The notes under the pieces: generated by a model
Databases searched by the model: none
Told to the model about the DNA's origin: nothing
Seen by the model: the letters and a program-made list of their open reading frames with translations, nothing else
Shown here: positions 1 through 8,590 of the stretch, one piece after another
How positions within the stretch are numbered: the stretch's first letter is position 1
Layout: each line of letters starts with the position of its first letter
Program-made: the position numbers and the translations under genes
DNA from: an uncultured Eubacteriales bacterium
GTDB lineage: Bacteria; Bacillota; Clostridia; Oscillospirales; Acutalibacteraceae
Assembly (NCBI GenBank): GCA_934463265.1
Contig: CAKSIU010000001.1
Span: 186,001-250,000 of the forward strand
Length of the DNA: 64,000 bases
Reading direction: 5' to 3'

Positions 1-116
1 TCAAACTTAATCATGTTAAGCCGCTGATTGTGGAAATTCCTGATAGGCACGGCAACGGCAGAGCAAGCGATTCTATTACCAAATATGTGCGTGATGCGAT
101 TGGTATTAAAATTTGA
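1..116 (+). CDS. V/A-type ATPase subunit F, C-terminal end (partial)
   Basis: The frame starting at base 3 is open from the window edge to TGA at 114-116 and encodes about 37 residues with the motif PLIVEIPDRHG. This resembles the C-terminal strand-loop of V/A-ATPase subunit F (NtpG/AtpF), which sits in the central stalk and couples rotation to the catalytic head. It lies directly upstream of subunits E, A, B and D, which supports the call. Only the tail is present, so the identification leans on context. Confidence 0.7.
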   Translation, partial: KLNHVKPLIVEIPDRHGNGRASDSITKYVRDAIGIKI

Positions 117-149
117 TTTTAGAGAATTTTATCGGCCGGAGGTGTGATA

Positions 150-743
150 ATGCAAGATATAGGCAAAACCAGTAACTTTTTGAAAGCAATAAATAAGTAT
201 GCCGCCGAACAGAGAAAAGAAATTAAAACTCGTGCTGAAGAATTTCGAAAATATGAGCTTCAGAAGGCCGAGGCCGAAGTTTTAAGGGACGCATACTACT
301 TAATTCAAAACGAAATGGCGCAGATGAAAAAAAATATCGCTAGTGAAGTTTCTAAATTGGAATTCGAAAAGCGCAGAGAACTTTTTGTTAAACGTCAAGC
401 CATTATGGACGATGTTTTGAAAAAAGCTCAGGATAAACTTTTGAATTTTGCTAAAACACAGGATTATATCGAACTTTTGAAGAATTATGCGAGTTCAGTT
501 TCTAAAATATTAAAAAAATCTGGAACGGTTTTATATATTTGCAAAAGAGACGAGGGTTTTATCGACGATATCAGAGAAGCTTACGGAAAAATTTGTAGGG
601 TCGAAGTGAGCGATAAGATAAAAATTGGAGGCATTTTGGCCGTTAATAAGGTGATGTCTTTGGTTGTTGACGAAACTTTGGATTCGAAATTAGAAGAACA
701 GCGAATTTGGTTCGAAGAAAACTCTAAGCTAAATATATTTTAA
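150..743 (+). CDS. ntpE: V/A-type ATPase subunit E (peripheral stalk)
   Basis: A 197-residue protein with a long charged N-terminal helix (about residues 10-100, rich in K, E, R and Q) followed by a compact C-terminal domain, the usual plan of subunit E, which forms the peripheral stator stalk with subunit G/H. The start is ATG 150, six bases after GGAGGT at 138-143; the GTG at 144 abuts the SD and is unlikely. It follows the subunit F tail by 33 bases and precedes subunit A by 27. Sequence identity within this family is low, so length, coiled-coil character and operon position carry the call. Confidence 0.88.
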   Translation: MQDIGKTSNFLKAINKYAAEQRKEIKTRAEEFRKYELQKAEAEVLRDAYYLIQNEMAQMKKNIASEVSKLEFEKRRELFVKRQAIMDDVLKKAQDKLLNFAKTQDYIELLKNYASSVSKILKKSGTVLYICKRDEGFIDDIREAYGKICRVEVSDKIKIGGILAVNKVMSLVVDETLDSKLEEQRIWFEENSKLNIF

Positions 744-770
744 TGTTCGGCTTGTTGGAGATGTATTTTT

Positions 771-2531
771 ATGAAAAATCAAAATGTTATTTATGGCATA
801 AATGGTCCTGTTGTTACGGTCAAGGATACGGATTCTTTTTCTATGATGGAGATGGTGTTCGTCGGGCGCGACAAGTTGGTCGGCGAGGTTATTGGAATTA
901 CCGATGAATTTACCACAATTCAGGTTTATGAGGAAACTACGGGACTTCGGCCGCTGGAGCCGGTAATCGGGACAGGCAGCGCAATGACAGTAACTTTGGG
1001 ACCGGGTATTATCAACAATATTTTTGACGGAATTCAACGGCCTTTGCGCGCTATTGAAGCAAAATCAGGCTCGTTTATCGCAAGAGGAGCGGCAGTTTCT
1101 GCGCTTGATGAAAATAAAAAATGGAATGTGAAAATTAAAGTTAAAGTTGGAGATAAATTGTCTGGCGGCGACGTTTACGCTGAGTGCCAGGAAACCAGCA
1201 TTATTACGCACCGTTGTATGCTTCCGCCAAACGTTTCGGGTGAGGTTATTTCGGTTAAAAAAGATGGAAAATTTTCAGTCAATGACGTTGTTGCAACGAT
1301 AAAGTCTGAAAATGATGAGAAAATTAATTTGACTTTATGCCAAAAATGGCCGATTAGAACGCCTAGACCGGTTGCAAAACGTTTGCCGACCACAATTCCG
1401 CTCATTACCGGCCAGCGCGTTATTGATACGCTTTTTCCGATTTCAAAAGGCGGTGCAGCTGCGGTTCCTGGCGGATTCGGTGCCGGAAAAACGATGACTC
1501 AGCATCAGCTGGCAAAATGGTGCGATGCGGATATAATTGTTTATGTTGGCTGCGGTGAACGCGGAAATGAAATGAGTCAGGTTTTAAGCGAGTTTTCTGA
1601 GTTAATTGACCCGAAATCCGGAAAGCCTATGACAGAACGTACTGTACTTATCGCAAATACTTCAAACATGCCCGTGGCAGCGCGTGAAGCCTCGATTTAT
1701 ACCGGTATCACTCTGGCAGAATATTATCGCGACATGGGATATCATGTTGCAATTATGGCAGATTCTACCTCTCGATGGGCGGAAGCGCTTAGAGAAATTT
1801 CCGGACGTCTTGAGGAAATGCCCGCTGAAGAAGGTTTCCCTGCATATTTGCCGTCTAGGTTGTCAGAATTTTATGAACGTGCTGGACTTACTAAAAACTT
1901 GAATAATTCTGACGGTTCGGTAACGATAATCGGTGCGGTTTCGCCGCAGGGAGCGGATTTTTCGGAGCCGGTTACGCAAAATACCAAACGGTTTATCAGA
2001 GCGTTTTGGGCGCTGGATAAATCTTTGGCTTACGCGCGACATTATCCGGCGATAAACTGGATGCAGAGCTACAGCGAGTATTTTACCGACCTTGACCCGT
2101 GGTTTGCCCAAAATGTTGGCGCAGATTTTATAAAATATCGCGCAAAAATAAATGCAATACTTCACGAAGAAAGCAAGTTGATGGAGATTGTTAAACTGAT
2201 TGGCTCTGACGTTTTGCCAGATGACCAGAAATTGGTTATTGAAATTGCGCGAGTCATTCGCGTGGGATTTTTGCAGCAAAATGCGTTCCATAAGGACGAC
2301 ACGTTTGTGCCACTAGAGAAACAAAAGTTGATGATGAAAGTTATTCTTCACTTAGAAAACAAGGCCAGACAGCTCATTTTGGCGTCAATCCCGATTTCTA
2401 GAATATCCGAATTGGGCCTCTTTGACAAGCTGACTAAGATGAAATACGATGTTCCAAACGATAAACTGCAGATGTTCGACGACTATATTGCCGAAATCGA
2501 CAAGGCTTTCGACGGAATTTTGAAATCTTAG
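771..2531 (+). CDS. ntpA: V/A-type ATPase catalytic subunit A
   Basis: Catalytic A subunit of the membrane V/A-ATPase (586 residues, normal size). The Walker A motif GGFGAGKT lies near residue 235, followed by the GCGERGNE motif and a SRWAEALREISGRLEEMP stretch typical of the catalytic site. The N-terminal beta barrel (residues 1-80) and the A-specific 'non-homologous' insert (about 110-190) are present. With subunit B it forms the A3B3 head that hydrolyses or makes ATP while the membrane rotor moves H+ or Na+. ATG 771 follows a GGAG SD ten bases upstream. The c-ring and subunits I and C would lie upstream of the window. Confidence 0.97.
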   Translation: MKNQNVIYGINGPVVTVKDTDSFSMMEMVFVGRDKLVGEVIGITDEFTTIQVYEETTGLRPLEPVIGTGSAMTVTLGPGIINNIFDGIQRPLRAIEAKSGSFIARGAAVSALDENKKWNVKIKVKVGDKLSGGDVYAECQETSIITHRCMLPPNVSGEVISVKKDGKFSVNDVVATIKSENDEKINLTLCQKWPIRTPRPVAKRLPTTIPLITGQRVIDTLFPISKGGAAAVPGGFGAGKTMTQHQLAKWCDADIIVYVGCGERGNEMSQVLSEFSELIDPKSGKPMTERTVLIANTSNMPVAAREASIYTGITLAEYYRDMGYHVAIMADSTSRWAEALREISGRLEEMPAEEGFPAYLPSRLSEFYERAGLTKNLNNSDGSVTIIGAVSPQGADFSEPVTQNTKRFIRAFWALDKSLAYARHYPAINWMQSYSEYFTDLDPWFAQNVGADFIKYRAKINAILHEESKLMEIVKLIGSDVLPDDQKLVIEIARVIRVGFLQQNAFHKDDTFVPLEKQKLMMKVILHLENKARQLILASIPISRISELGLFDKLTKMKYDVPNDKLQMFDDYIAEIDKAFDGILKS

Positions 2532-2570
2532 GCGACTGCTCGAGAAAAACAGCGTTAGGAGCGTGATAAA

Positions 2571-3965
2571 GTGATAATTGATTACATTGGCGTGAAGGAA
2601 ATTAGCGGCTCTTTGATTGTGATTGACGGCGTTTCTGATGTTTCTTTTGAAGAAATTGTCGAGATTCGGTTGGAGGACGGCTCAATGCGTCAGGGAAGAG
2701 TTGTTCAGATAGATGGCGATAGAATCGTGGTGCAGGTTTTTGAGGGCACGAAAAATATTTCGCTGAACAACACAAAAACTCGATTAAAAGGCCACCCGAT
2801 GGAGTTGGCACTTTCTCCTGAAATTTTGGGAAGAGTTTTTGACGGAGCCGGAAGACCTATCGACGGATTGGGTGATATTTTTCCGGAAAAGAAAATGAAT
2901 ATTAACGGAATGCCGATAAATCCAGTGTCTAGACTGTATCCTAAAAATTATATAAATACTGGGATTTCTACAATAGACACGTTGGCTACGCTGATTCGTG
3001 GCCAAAAGTTGCCGATATTTTCAGGTTCTGGCATGAAACACAACGAATTAGCTGTTCAAATTGCACGTCAGGCAAAGATTTCTTCGGATGAAAACGAGAA
3101 TTTTGCGATAGTTTTTGCAGCAATGGGCGTAAAAAATGATGTTGCAGATTATTTTAGGCGCAGTTTTGAAGGATCTGGCGTGTTGCAGCGCGTAGTTATG
3201 TTTTTGAACTTATCGAACGACCCGGTTATTGAGAGAACTTTGACGCCTCGTTGCGCCTTAACAGCGGCGGAGTATTTGGCGTTTGAGCAAGGCATGCACA
3301 TATTGGTAATAATGACCGATATGACTTCTTATGCTGAAGCTTTGCGTGAATTTAGTTCGTCAAAAGGTGAAATTCCGGGAAGAAAGGGTTATCCGGGATA
3401 TCTTTATTCCGACTTGGCTTCGATTTACGAGAGAGCTGGCATGATTAATGGGAAAAAAGGCTCAGTTACACAAATTCCAATTTTGACGATGCCTAACGAT
3501 GACATAACGCACCCTGTGCCGGATTTAACCGGATATATCACGGAAGGGCAAATCGTTTTGGAGCGTGCGCTTGAAGGCGAAGGAATTTATCCACCGGTTT
3601 CGGTTTTGCCGTCACTTTCTCGTTTGATGAAGGATGGAATTGGCGAAGGTTACACGCGAGAAGACCATTCGGCGCTGGCTAACCAGCTTTTTGCGTCTTA
3701 TGCAAAGGTTAAAGACGCGCGCTCATTGGCTTCAGTTATCGGTGAGGAGGAGCTTTCTCCGGATGATAAGAAACTTTTAGCGTTTGGCGAAGAATTTGAG
3801 AAAAAGTTCGTGAATCAGGCATTTAATGAAGATAGAAGTATCAAAAAAAGTCTTGACCTTGGCTGGAAATTGCTATCAACTTTACCGAGGAAAGAGCTTG
3901 ACCGCATAGATGATGCCATTCTTGACAAATATTATCACGAAGAAAAAATGGAAGAGAAAAAATAA
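2571..3965 (+). CDS. ntpB: V/A-type ATPase regulatory subunit B
   Basis: Non-catalytic B subunit (464 residues). It has the same fold as subunit A but no P-loop: the equivalent segment reads [11 protein letters not shown]. The conserved segments [16 protein letters not shown] and [14 protein letters not shown], which contribute to the nucleotide interface with A, are intact. Translation starts at GTG 2571, nine bases after AGGAG; the resulting N-terminus matches other B subunits. It is 39 bases downstream of subunit A. Confidence 0.97.
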   Translation: MIIDYIGVKEISGSLIVIDGVSDVSFEEIVEIRLEDGSMRQGRVVQIDGDRIVVQVFEGTKNISLNNTKTRLKGHPMELALSPEILGRVFDGAGRPIDGLGDIFPEKKMNINGMPINPVSRLYPKNYINTGISTIDTLATLIRGQKLPIFSGSGMKHNELAVQIARQAKISSDENENFAIVFAAMGVKNDVADYFRRSFEGSGVLQRVVMFLNLSNDPVIERTLTPRCALTAAEYLAFEQGMHILVIMTDMTSYAEALREFSSSKGEIPGRKGYPGYLYSDLASIYERAGMINGKKGSVTQIPILTMPNDDITHPVPDLTGYITEGQIVLERALEGEGIYPPVSVLPSLSRLMKDGIGEGYTREDHSALANQLFASYAKVKDARSLASVIGEEELSPDDKKLLAFGEEFEKKFVNQAFNEDRSIKKSLDLGWKLLSTLPRKELDRIDDAILDKYYHEEKMEEKK

Positions 3966-3992
3966 TTTTGTGCGTTTTTGGAGGTGAGTTTT

Positions 3993-4604
3993 TTGAGTAT
4001 GTCAGTTGTGCCTACAAAAGGCAACCTTATTGCGGTAAAAAAGTCTTTGGAGTTGGCCAAAAGTGGCTTTGAACTTCTTGACAAAAAAAGGAATATTTTG
4101 ATTCGCGAAATGATGATGCTGATTAAACACGCGTCGACGATTCAGAAAAAAATTGATACGACATATGCCAAGGCTTACGCTGCGCTTCAAAAAGCCAACA
4201 TAACGCTTGGAATGATTGAGGAAATCGCCGGTACGGTGCCGATTGACGACAGTCTAAAGGTTTCTTACAGAAGCGTTATGGGCGTGGAAATTCCAATTGT
4301 TTCCTTTAGCGAGAATCAAAATACGGTGCTGCCTTTTGGACTTTACAATTCAAACTCCATGCTCGATGAGGCTTACAGACGGTTTCTTGATGTTAAAAAA
4401 TTGACAGCAGATTTGTCAGAAATTGAAAACAGCGTCTACCGCCTGGCCGATGCAATCAGCAAAACTCAAAAACGAGCAAATGCTCTCAAAAATATAGTGA
4501 TTCCACGCTTTGAGGCCTCTGTTAAGTTCATCACGGACGCGCTGGAGGAGAAAGACAGAGAGGAATTTTCGCGGTTAAAGGTTATAAAAAAGAAAAAAAT
4601 TTAA
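3993..4604 (+). CDS. ntpD: V/A-type ATPase subunit D (central rotor)
   Basis: About 203 residues. The N-terminal segment PTKGNLIAVKKSLELAKSG and the long helical C-terminus match subunit D, the asymmetric coiled-coil axle inside the A3B3 head. SD GGAGGTG (3980-3986) fits TTG 3993 best (six-base spacing); ATG 3999 is the alternative. It is the last gene of the ATPase operon: a 260-base AT-rich gap with a new promoter follows. Confidence 0.93.
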   Translation: MSMSVVPTKGNLIAVKKSLELAKSGFELLDKKRNILIREMMMLIKHASTIQKKIDTTYAKAYAALQKANITLGMIEEIAGTVPIDDSLKVSYRSVMGVEIPIVSFSENQNTVLPFGLYNSNSMLDEAYRRFLDVKKLTADLSEIENSVYRLADAISKTQKRANALKNIVIPRFEASVKFITDALEEKDREEFSRLKVIKKKKI

Positions 4605-4753
4605 TTTATCGTTAACTTGTTACGTATTTTTATTTGACAAATTTTTAAGATGTTTTTCTTATTTAAAAGTCATTTTGTTATCAGATTTACAGATTGTTAT
4701 TTATTGATAATGATTTACTTGAAAATATGTGCAGGTTAACGTTTTTTGTGCCA

Positions 4754-4771
4754 AAAGAGAGATGTCTCTTT
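4754..4771 (+). promoter_or_regulatory. Perfect palindrome over the deo promoter (candidate operator)
   Basis: AAAGAGA-GATG-TCTCTTT is a perfect 7-base inverted repeat with a 4-base centre. Its right arm overlaps the -35 box of the promoter at 4769-4797. It is not followed by a T-tract, so a terminator is unlikely. A repressor site for nucleoside-responsive control is an inference. Confidence 0.45.
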
Positions 4772-4797
4772 ACGAATTTAGTGCAATATATTATAAT
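4769..4797 (+). promoter_or_regulatory. Promoter of the nucleoside salvage operon
   Basis: TTTACG (-35) and TATAAT (-10, 4792-4797) are separated by 17 bases, placing transcription start about 60-70 bases before deoB. It is the best sigma-A type promoter in the 264-base gap after ntpD. A second, weaker pair (TTGACA 4634-4639, TCTTAT 4657-4662) lies further upstream. Confidence 0.6.
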
Positions 4798-4868
4798 GAA
4801 AATAATAATTTTTGAAGATTCTTAAATTTTATAATATAAATTTTTTCGGCGAACTTTTGCAGTTAGGA

Positions 4869-6044
4869 GTGAGCAACATAAAAAGAATTTTTCTTATAGT
4901 GCTAGACAGCGTCGGCATAGGTGCGATGCCGGATGCGAACCTTTACGGCGATGAAAATTGTAACACGCTCGGCTCGATTTCAAAGAGTAGTTTTTTCAAT
5001 ATTAGAAATATGAAAAGATTGGGCCTTTTTAACATAGATGGAGTGACTTGTGGGGAAAAAGAGGCCGCTCCAATGGGCGCTTTTGCGAGAATGACGGAAC
5101 TTTCTGCGGGCAAGGACACGACTATTGGACATTGGGAAATTTCCGGAATAGAATCAAAAGCTCCGTTGCCGACATATCCAAATGGCTTTCCGACTGAAAT
5201 TATAAATGAGTTCGAAAAGCTTACTGGTCGCAAGGTTCTTTGTAATAAACCATATTCTGGCACGGAGGTCATAAAAGATTATGGCAAAAAACACGTTGAA
5301 ACCGGCGATTTGATAGTTTATACCTCTGCGGACAGCGTTTTTCAGGTGGCTGCGCACGAAAATGTTGTGGCACTTGAGCAACTTTATGAATACTGTGAAA
5401 TTGCAAGGAATTTATTAACAGGCAAGCACGCGGTCGGAAGAGTGATTGCGCGGCCGTTTGTTGGCGAATTTCCAAACTTTAGGCGTACAGCGAACAGACA
5501 TGATTTTTCTTTGAAACCACCTAAAGTTACCATGCTCGACCAGCTTGCGGACAGCGAAAAAGATGTGATTGCGGTGGGAAAAATCGTCGATATTTTTGCG
5601 GGCAGGGGAATTACAGATTTTGTGCGGACGAAGGACAATGATGAGGGAATTAAGCGTACGTTGGAGATTATGAAGCGGAACTTTGAAGGGCTTTGCTTTG
5701 TGAATTTGGTGGATTTTGACATGGTCTATGGGCACAGAAATGATGTGGACGGCTACGCCAATGCTCTTTCGAAGTTTGACAAGGCCTTAAGTGTTATTCT
5801 TCAAAATTTGAGGAAAGAGGATTTGCTGATGATTACGGCTGACCACGGCTGCGACCCTGGGGACACCTCGACCGACCACTCACGCGAGTATACGCCGCTT
5901 TTGACATATGGAAGTTCTTTAAAAAGTGGGCTGAATTTGGGAACTCGACGGACTTTTTCGGATATTGGTGCGACGATTCTGGATTATTTTGGAATAAAAA
6001 AGGAAATTAATGGCGAATCAATGCTGAATGAGGTGCAAAAATGA
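4869..6044 (+). CDS. deoB: Phosphopentomutase
   Basis: Interconverts (deoxy)ribose-1-phosphate and -5-phosphate, the step joining nucleoside phosphorylases to DeoC. Alkaline-phosphatase-superfamily metal ligands are visible: LDSVGIGAMPDA at the N-terminus, KDTTIGHWEISG, and TADHGCDPGDTSTDHSREYTP near the C-terminus. The start is uncertain. GTG 4869 is in frame but overlaps the SD (TAGGAG 4864-4869), while an ATA codon at 4878 sits eight bases from that SD and gives the family N-terminus M-K-R-I-F-L-I-V-L-D. First gene of the salvage operon. Confidence 0.95.
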   Translation: MSNIKRIFLIVLDSVGIGAMPDANLYGDENCNTLGSISKSSFFNIRNMKRLGLFNIDGVTCGEKEAAPMGAFARMTELSAGKDTTIGHWEISGIESKAPLPTYPNGFPTEIINEFEKLTGRKVLCNKPYSGTEVIKDYGKKHVETGDLIVYTSADSVFQVAAHENVVALEQLYEYCEIARNLLTGKHAVGRVIARPFVGEFPNFRRTANRHDFSLKPPKVTMLDQLADSEKDVIAVGKIVDIFAGRGITDFVRTKDNDEGIKRTLEIMKRNFEGLCFVNLVDFDMVYGHRNDVDGYANALSKFDKALSVILQNLRKEDLLMITADHGCDPGDTSTDHSREYTPLLTYGSSLKSGLNLGTRRTFSDIGATILDYFGIKKEINGESMLNEVQK

Positions 6045-6736
6045 TGAGCGGCTTTGAGACTTCAGTGTTTTTGCAGCCAAAATCCGATTTATTTAAAAAA
6101 GTGATTTTTGCTTTTTTAGGCGTAGTTTTGATGGGTTTTGGCATATCGTTTAACGCCTGTGCGAGCTTTGGCAGCGACCCGATTTCGGTTTTTTCTTATG
6201 GAATTCACAGCTTTTTTGAGGTCAATTTAGGAGCGGCTTTTAACATCACAAACTATACGTTGTTTTTTATAGTTTTGATTTTTGGCCGGCGGTACATAAA
6301 CATCGGAACGCTAATTCACACGCTGTTTTTGGGGATTTTCGTGAATTTAGGCGGAGATTTATATTTAGCTGTAAAAAATTTCCTTTTGATTTTAAACGGA
6401 TTTAATGACATTGCTTTTCGGGTTATTATGGCAATAATTGCGTGTTTTCTGCTGTTTTTCGGCACAGCCATGCTGATTGCGGCGGATATTGGTTTGGACG
6501 TATGGACAGGCTTGGCGATGATTTTGCGGGACCAAACGCACAAGGAATACAAATTTTTTCGAGTGGCCATAGATATTTTTTCGCTGGTAGTTGGATTTTT
6601 TCTTGGCGGAAGCGCTGCAATCGGCGTAACGACGGTGTTAGCAGCACTTTTCGGAGGCCCGATAATTCAAAATTTTGTTAATTTGATAAAAAAATCGGTT
6701 TTTTCTGTGATTAAACTTAAAAATAACGATATTTAA
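6041..6736 (+). CDS. YczE/YitT-like integral membrane protein
   Basis: About 231 residues with five hydrophobic segments (near 20-40, 60-80, 85-105, 125-145, 165-185). The pattern LGVVLMGFGISFNACASFGSDP, repeated in weaker form as FGTAMLIAADIGLDVWTG, is the internal duplication typical of the YczE/YyaS/YitT membrane family (COG2364-like). Function is unknown in the family. It overlaps the deoB stop (ATGATG; starts 6041 or 6044, SD AGGTG 6031-6035) and sits between deoB and deoD, so it is co-expressed with nucleoside catabolism. A transport role is a guess. Confidence 0.8.
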   Translation: MMSGFETSVFLQPKSDLFKKVIFAFLGVVLMGFGISFNACASFGSDPISVFSYGIHSFFEVNLGAAFNITNYTLFFIVLIFGRRYINIGTLIHTLFLGIFVNLGGDLYLAVKNFLLILNGFNDIAFRVIMAIIACFLLFFGTAMLIAADIGLDVWTGLAMILRDQTHKEYKFFRVAIDIFSLVVGFFLGGSAAIGVTTVLAALFGGPIIQNFVNLIKKSVFSVIKLKNNDI

Positions 6737-6749
6737 AGGAGATTTTATT

Positions 6750-7469
6750 ATGGCAAAAATTCCCACACCGCATATAGGTGCTAAAGAAGGCGAAATTGCG
6801 AAGACTGTAATCATGCCGGGTGACCCTTTGAGAGCAAAATTTATCGCAGAGAAATTTTTGGAAAATGCGCATTGTTTTTCTGACGTCAGAAATATGTACG
6901 GCTACACGGGCACGTATAATGAGAAAAAAGTCTCGGTAATGGCGTCAGGAATGGGTTTGCCGTCGATTGGAATTTATTCTTATGAGCTGTTTAATTTTTA
7001 CGACGTCGATAACATAATTCGTATAGGCACGGCAGGAAGCATTTCGGAAAAGTTGAACTTGCGGGATATCGTTATTGCGATGGGCGCGTGCACGGACTCA
7101 AACTATGCAGACCAATTTGACATTCCAGGAACGTACGCTGCGATTCCAAGCTACGAACTTTTGAGTAAAACCGTCAACGAGGCCGAAAAAATGAAATTAA
7201 ATGTTGCGGTAGGAAATATTTTGTGCTCATCAGTTTTTTACGTCGACGCGATGAAAAAGTTAAAACCCTGGGTTGAAATGGGCGTTTTGGCGGTGGAAAT
7301 GGAATCGTTTGCGCTTTATCTAAATGCCGTGAGGGCAAAGAAAAATGCCCTCTGCATTTTGACAGTTTCCGATGAAATTTTTGGAAATAAAGCGCTTACA
7401 TCAAAAGAACGCCAGGAAGGCGTTATGGATATGGCAAAACTTGCGCTGAATGTAGCGGAGAATTTATAG
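6750..7469 (+). CDS. deoD: Purine-nucleoside phosphorylase, DeoD type
   Basis: Phosphorolysis of purine (deoxy)nucleosides to base plus pentose-1-phosphate. 239 residues, the hexameric PNP family length. Signature segments: TPHIGAKEGEIAKTVIMPGDP at the N-terminus (phosphate and nucleoside site), RIGTAGSIS, and VEMESFALYLNA (ribose-binding Glu/Met region). AAAGGAG lies eight bases before ATG 6750. The ribose-1-phosphate produced feeds DeoB, two genes upstream. Confidence 0.96.
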   Translation: MAKIPTPHIGAKEGEIAKTVIMPGDPLRAKFIAEKFLENAHCFSDVRNMYGYTGTYNEKKVSVMASGMGLPSIGIYSYELFNFYDVDNIIRIGTAGSISEKLNLRDIVIAMGACTDSNYADQFDIPGTYAAIPSYELLSKTVNEAEKMKLNVAVGNILCSSVFYVDAMKKLKPWVEMGVLAVEMESFALYLNAVRAKKNALCILTVSDEIFGNKALTSKERQEGVMDMAKLALNVAENL

Positions 7470-7519
7470 GTGAGTGGAAATTGGTTACGTAGAGTTGGCA
7501 AGTGGTAGGAGGATTTATT

Positions 7520-8563
7520 TTGAAAAAGTTTTTAAGCGCGATGTTTGCGTCGTTAATGATAATTAGTTTGGCGGGGTGCTCTTGGAGTGACCCTGAAAGT
7601 ACGGCTAATGACGGAATTTTTAGAATCGCGATGGTGCCGGACATGGGTGGCGTGAATGACCAATCGTTTAACCAATCGGCCTTAGAGGGGCTTTATGAAC
7701 TGCGGGACGAAACTGGAGCGCAAATTAGTTATGTGGAATCTAAGCAATTTTCGGATTTTGCACTCAATTTAGATAAACTTTCTGATGGGCCGAGCGATTT
7801 AATCATAGGTGTTGGAAATGTTTTGTCGGACGCAGTAGAGGAAGTTTCAGCGCGAAATTTGGATAAAAACTTCGCGATTGTGGACTATTCTTTTGGCGCC
7901 GACGTTGCGAACAACGTTACCGGAATAGTTTTTAGAGCACAAGAAGGCGCATTTTTGGTGGGTTACATAGCCGGAATGACCACGAAAACGAATAAAGTTG
8001 GGTTTATTGGCGGCATGAAAAATGTAATTATCGACCAATTTCAATATGGTTTTGAGGCTGGAGTTTTGTACGCTTCAAAAGAAAGAAACGTGCCGATTGA
8101 AGTTGTAAACCAGTACGCGGAGAGTTTTGCTGATGCTGCAAAAGGAAAAGCAATCGCTTCTAGAATGTACTCCGGTGGCTGCGATATCGTATTTCATGCG
8201 GCTGGAGGCGTTGGTTATGGAGTTATTGAGGCGGCAAAGGACAGCAATAAATTTATGATTGGCGTGGATAGAGACCAGTCTTATTTGGCGCCGGACAATG
8301 TTTTGACTTCTGCCGTGAAAAATGTTGGAACTGCTGTTAAATTGGTTTCGCGAGAGTTGATGGAAGGCAATCAAATTGGTGGCAGAGATTACGAATTCGG
8401 TCTGAGTGAGCATTGTGTTGGAATTCCAGAAAATCACAAAAATATGGAGGAGTCTGTTTATAATAAAGCGATGGATTTGTCTAAATTGGTGGAGTGCGGA
8501 AAAATAACCGTGCCGTTTGACGAAGAAACTTTCAAAATTTATAAAGCAGATTTGAATAAATGA
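7520..8563 (+). CDS. BMP-family nucleoside-binding lipoprotein
   Basis: Extracytoplasmic substrate-binding protein of the nucleoside ABC importer. It starts at TTG 7520, seven bases after AGGAGG, giving a lipoprotein signal peptide with lipobox LAGC (Cys near residue 20). The mature part carries the BMP/Med fold: MVPDMGGVNDQSFNQSALEG, IVFRAQEGAFLVGYIAG, KVGFIGGM and IGVDRDQS. Members of this family (PnrA, Med, YufN) bind nucleosides, which fits the ATPase and two permeases directly downstream and the salvage enzymes around it. Confidence 0.94.
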   Translation: MKKFLSAMFASLMIISLAGCSWSDPESTANDGIFRIAMVPDMGGVNDQSFNQSALEGLYELRDETGAQISYVESKQFSDFALNLDKLSDGPSDLIIGVGNVLSDAVEEVSARNLDKNFAIVDYSFGADVANNVTGIVFRAQEGAFLVGYIAGMTTKTNKVGFIGGMKNVIIDQFQYGFEAGVLYASKERNVPIEVVNQYAESFADAAKGKAIASRMYSGGCDIVFHAAGGVGYGVIEAAKDSNKFMIGVDRDQSYLAPDNVLTSAVKNVGTAVKLVSRELMEGNQIGGRDYEFGLSEHCVGIPENHKNMEESVYNKAMDLSKLVECGKITVPFDEETFKIYKADLNK

Positions 8564-8590
8564 TTTTAATCGGGGAGGAAATAGATTCCA

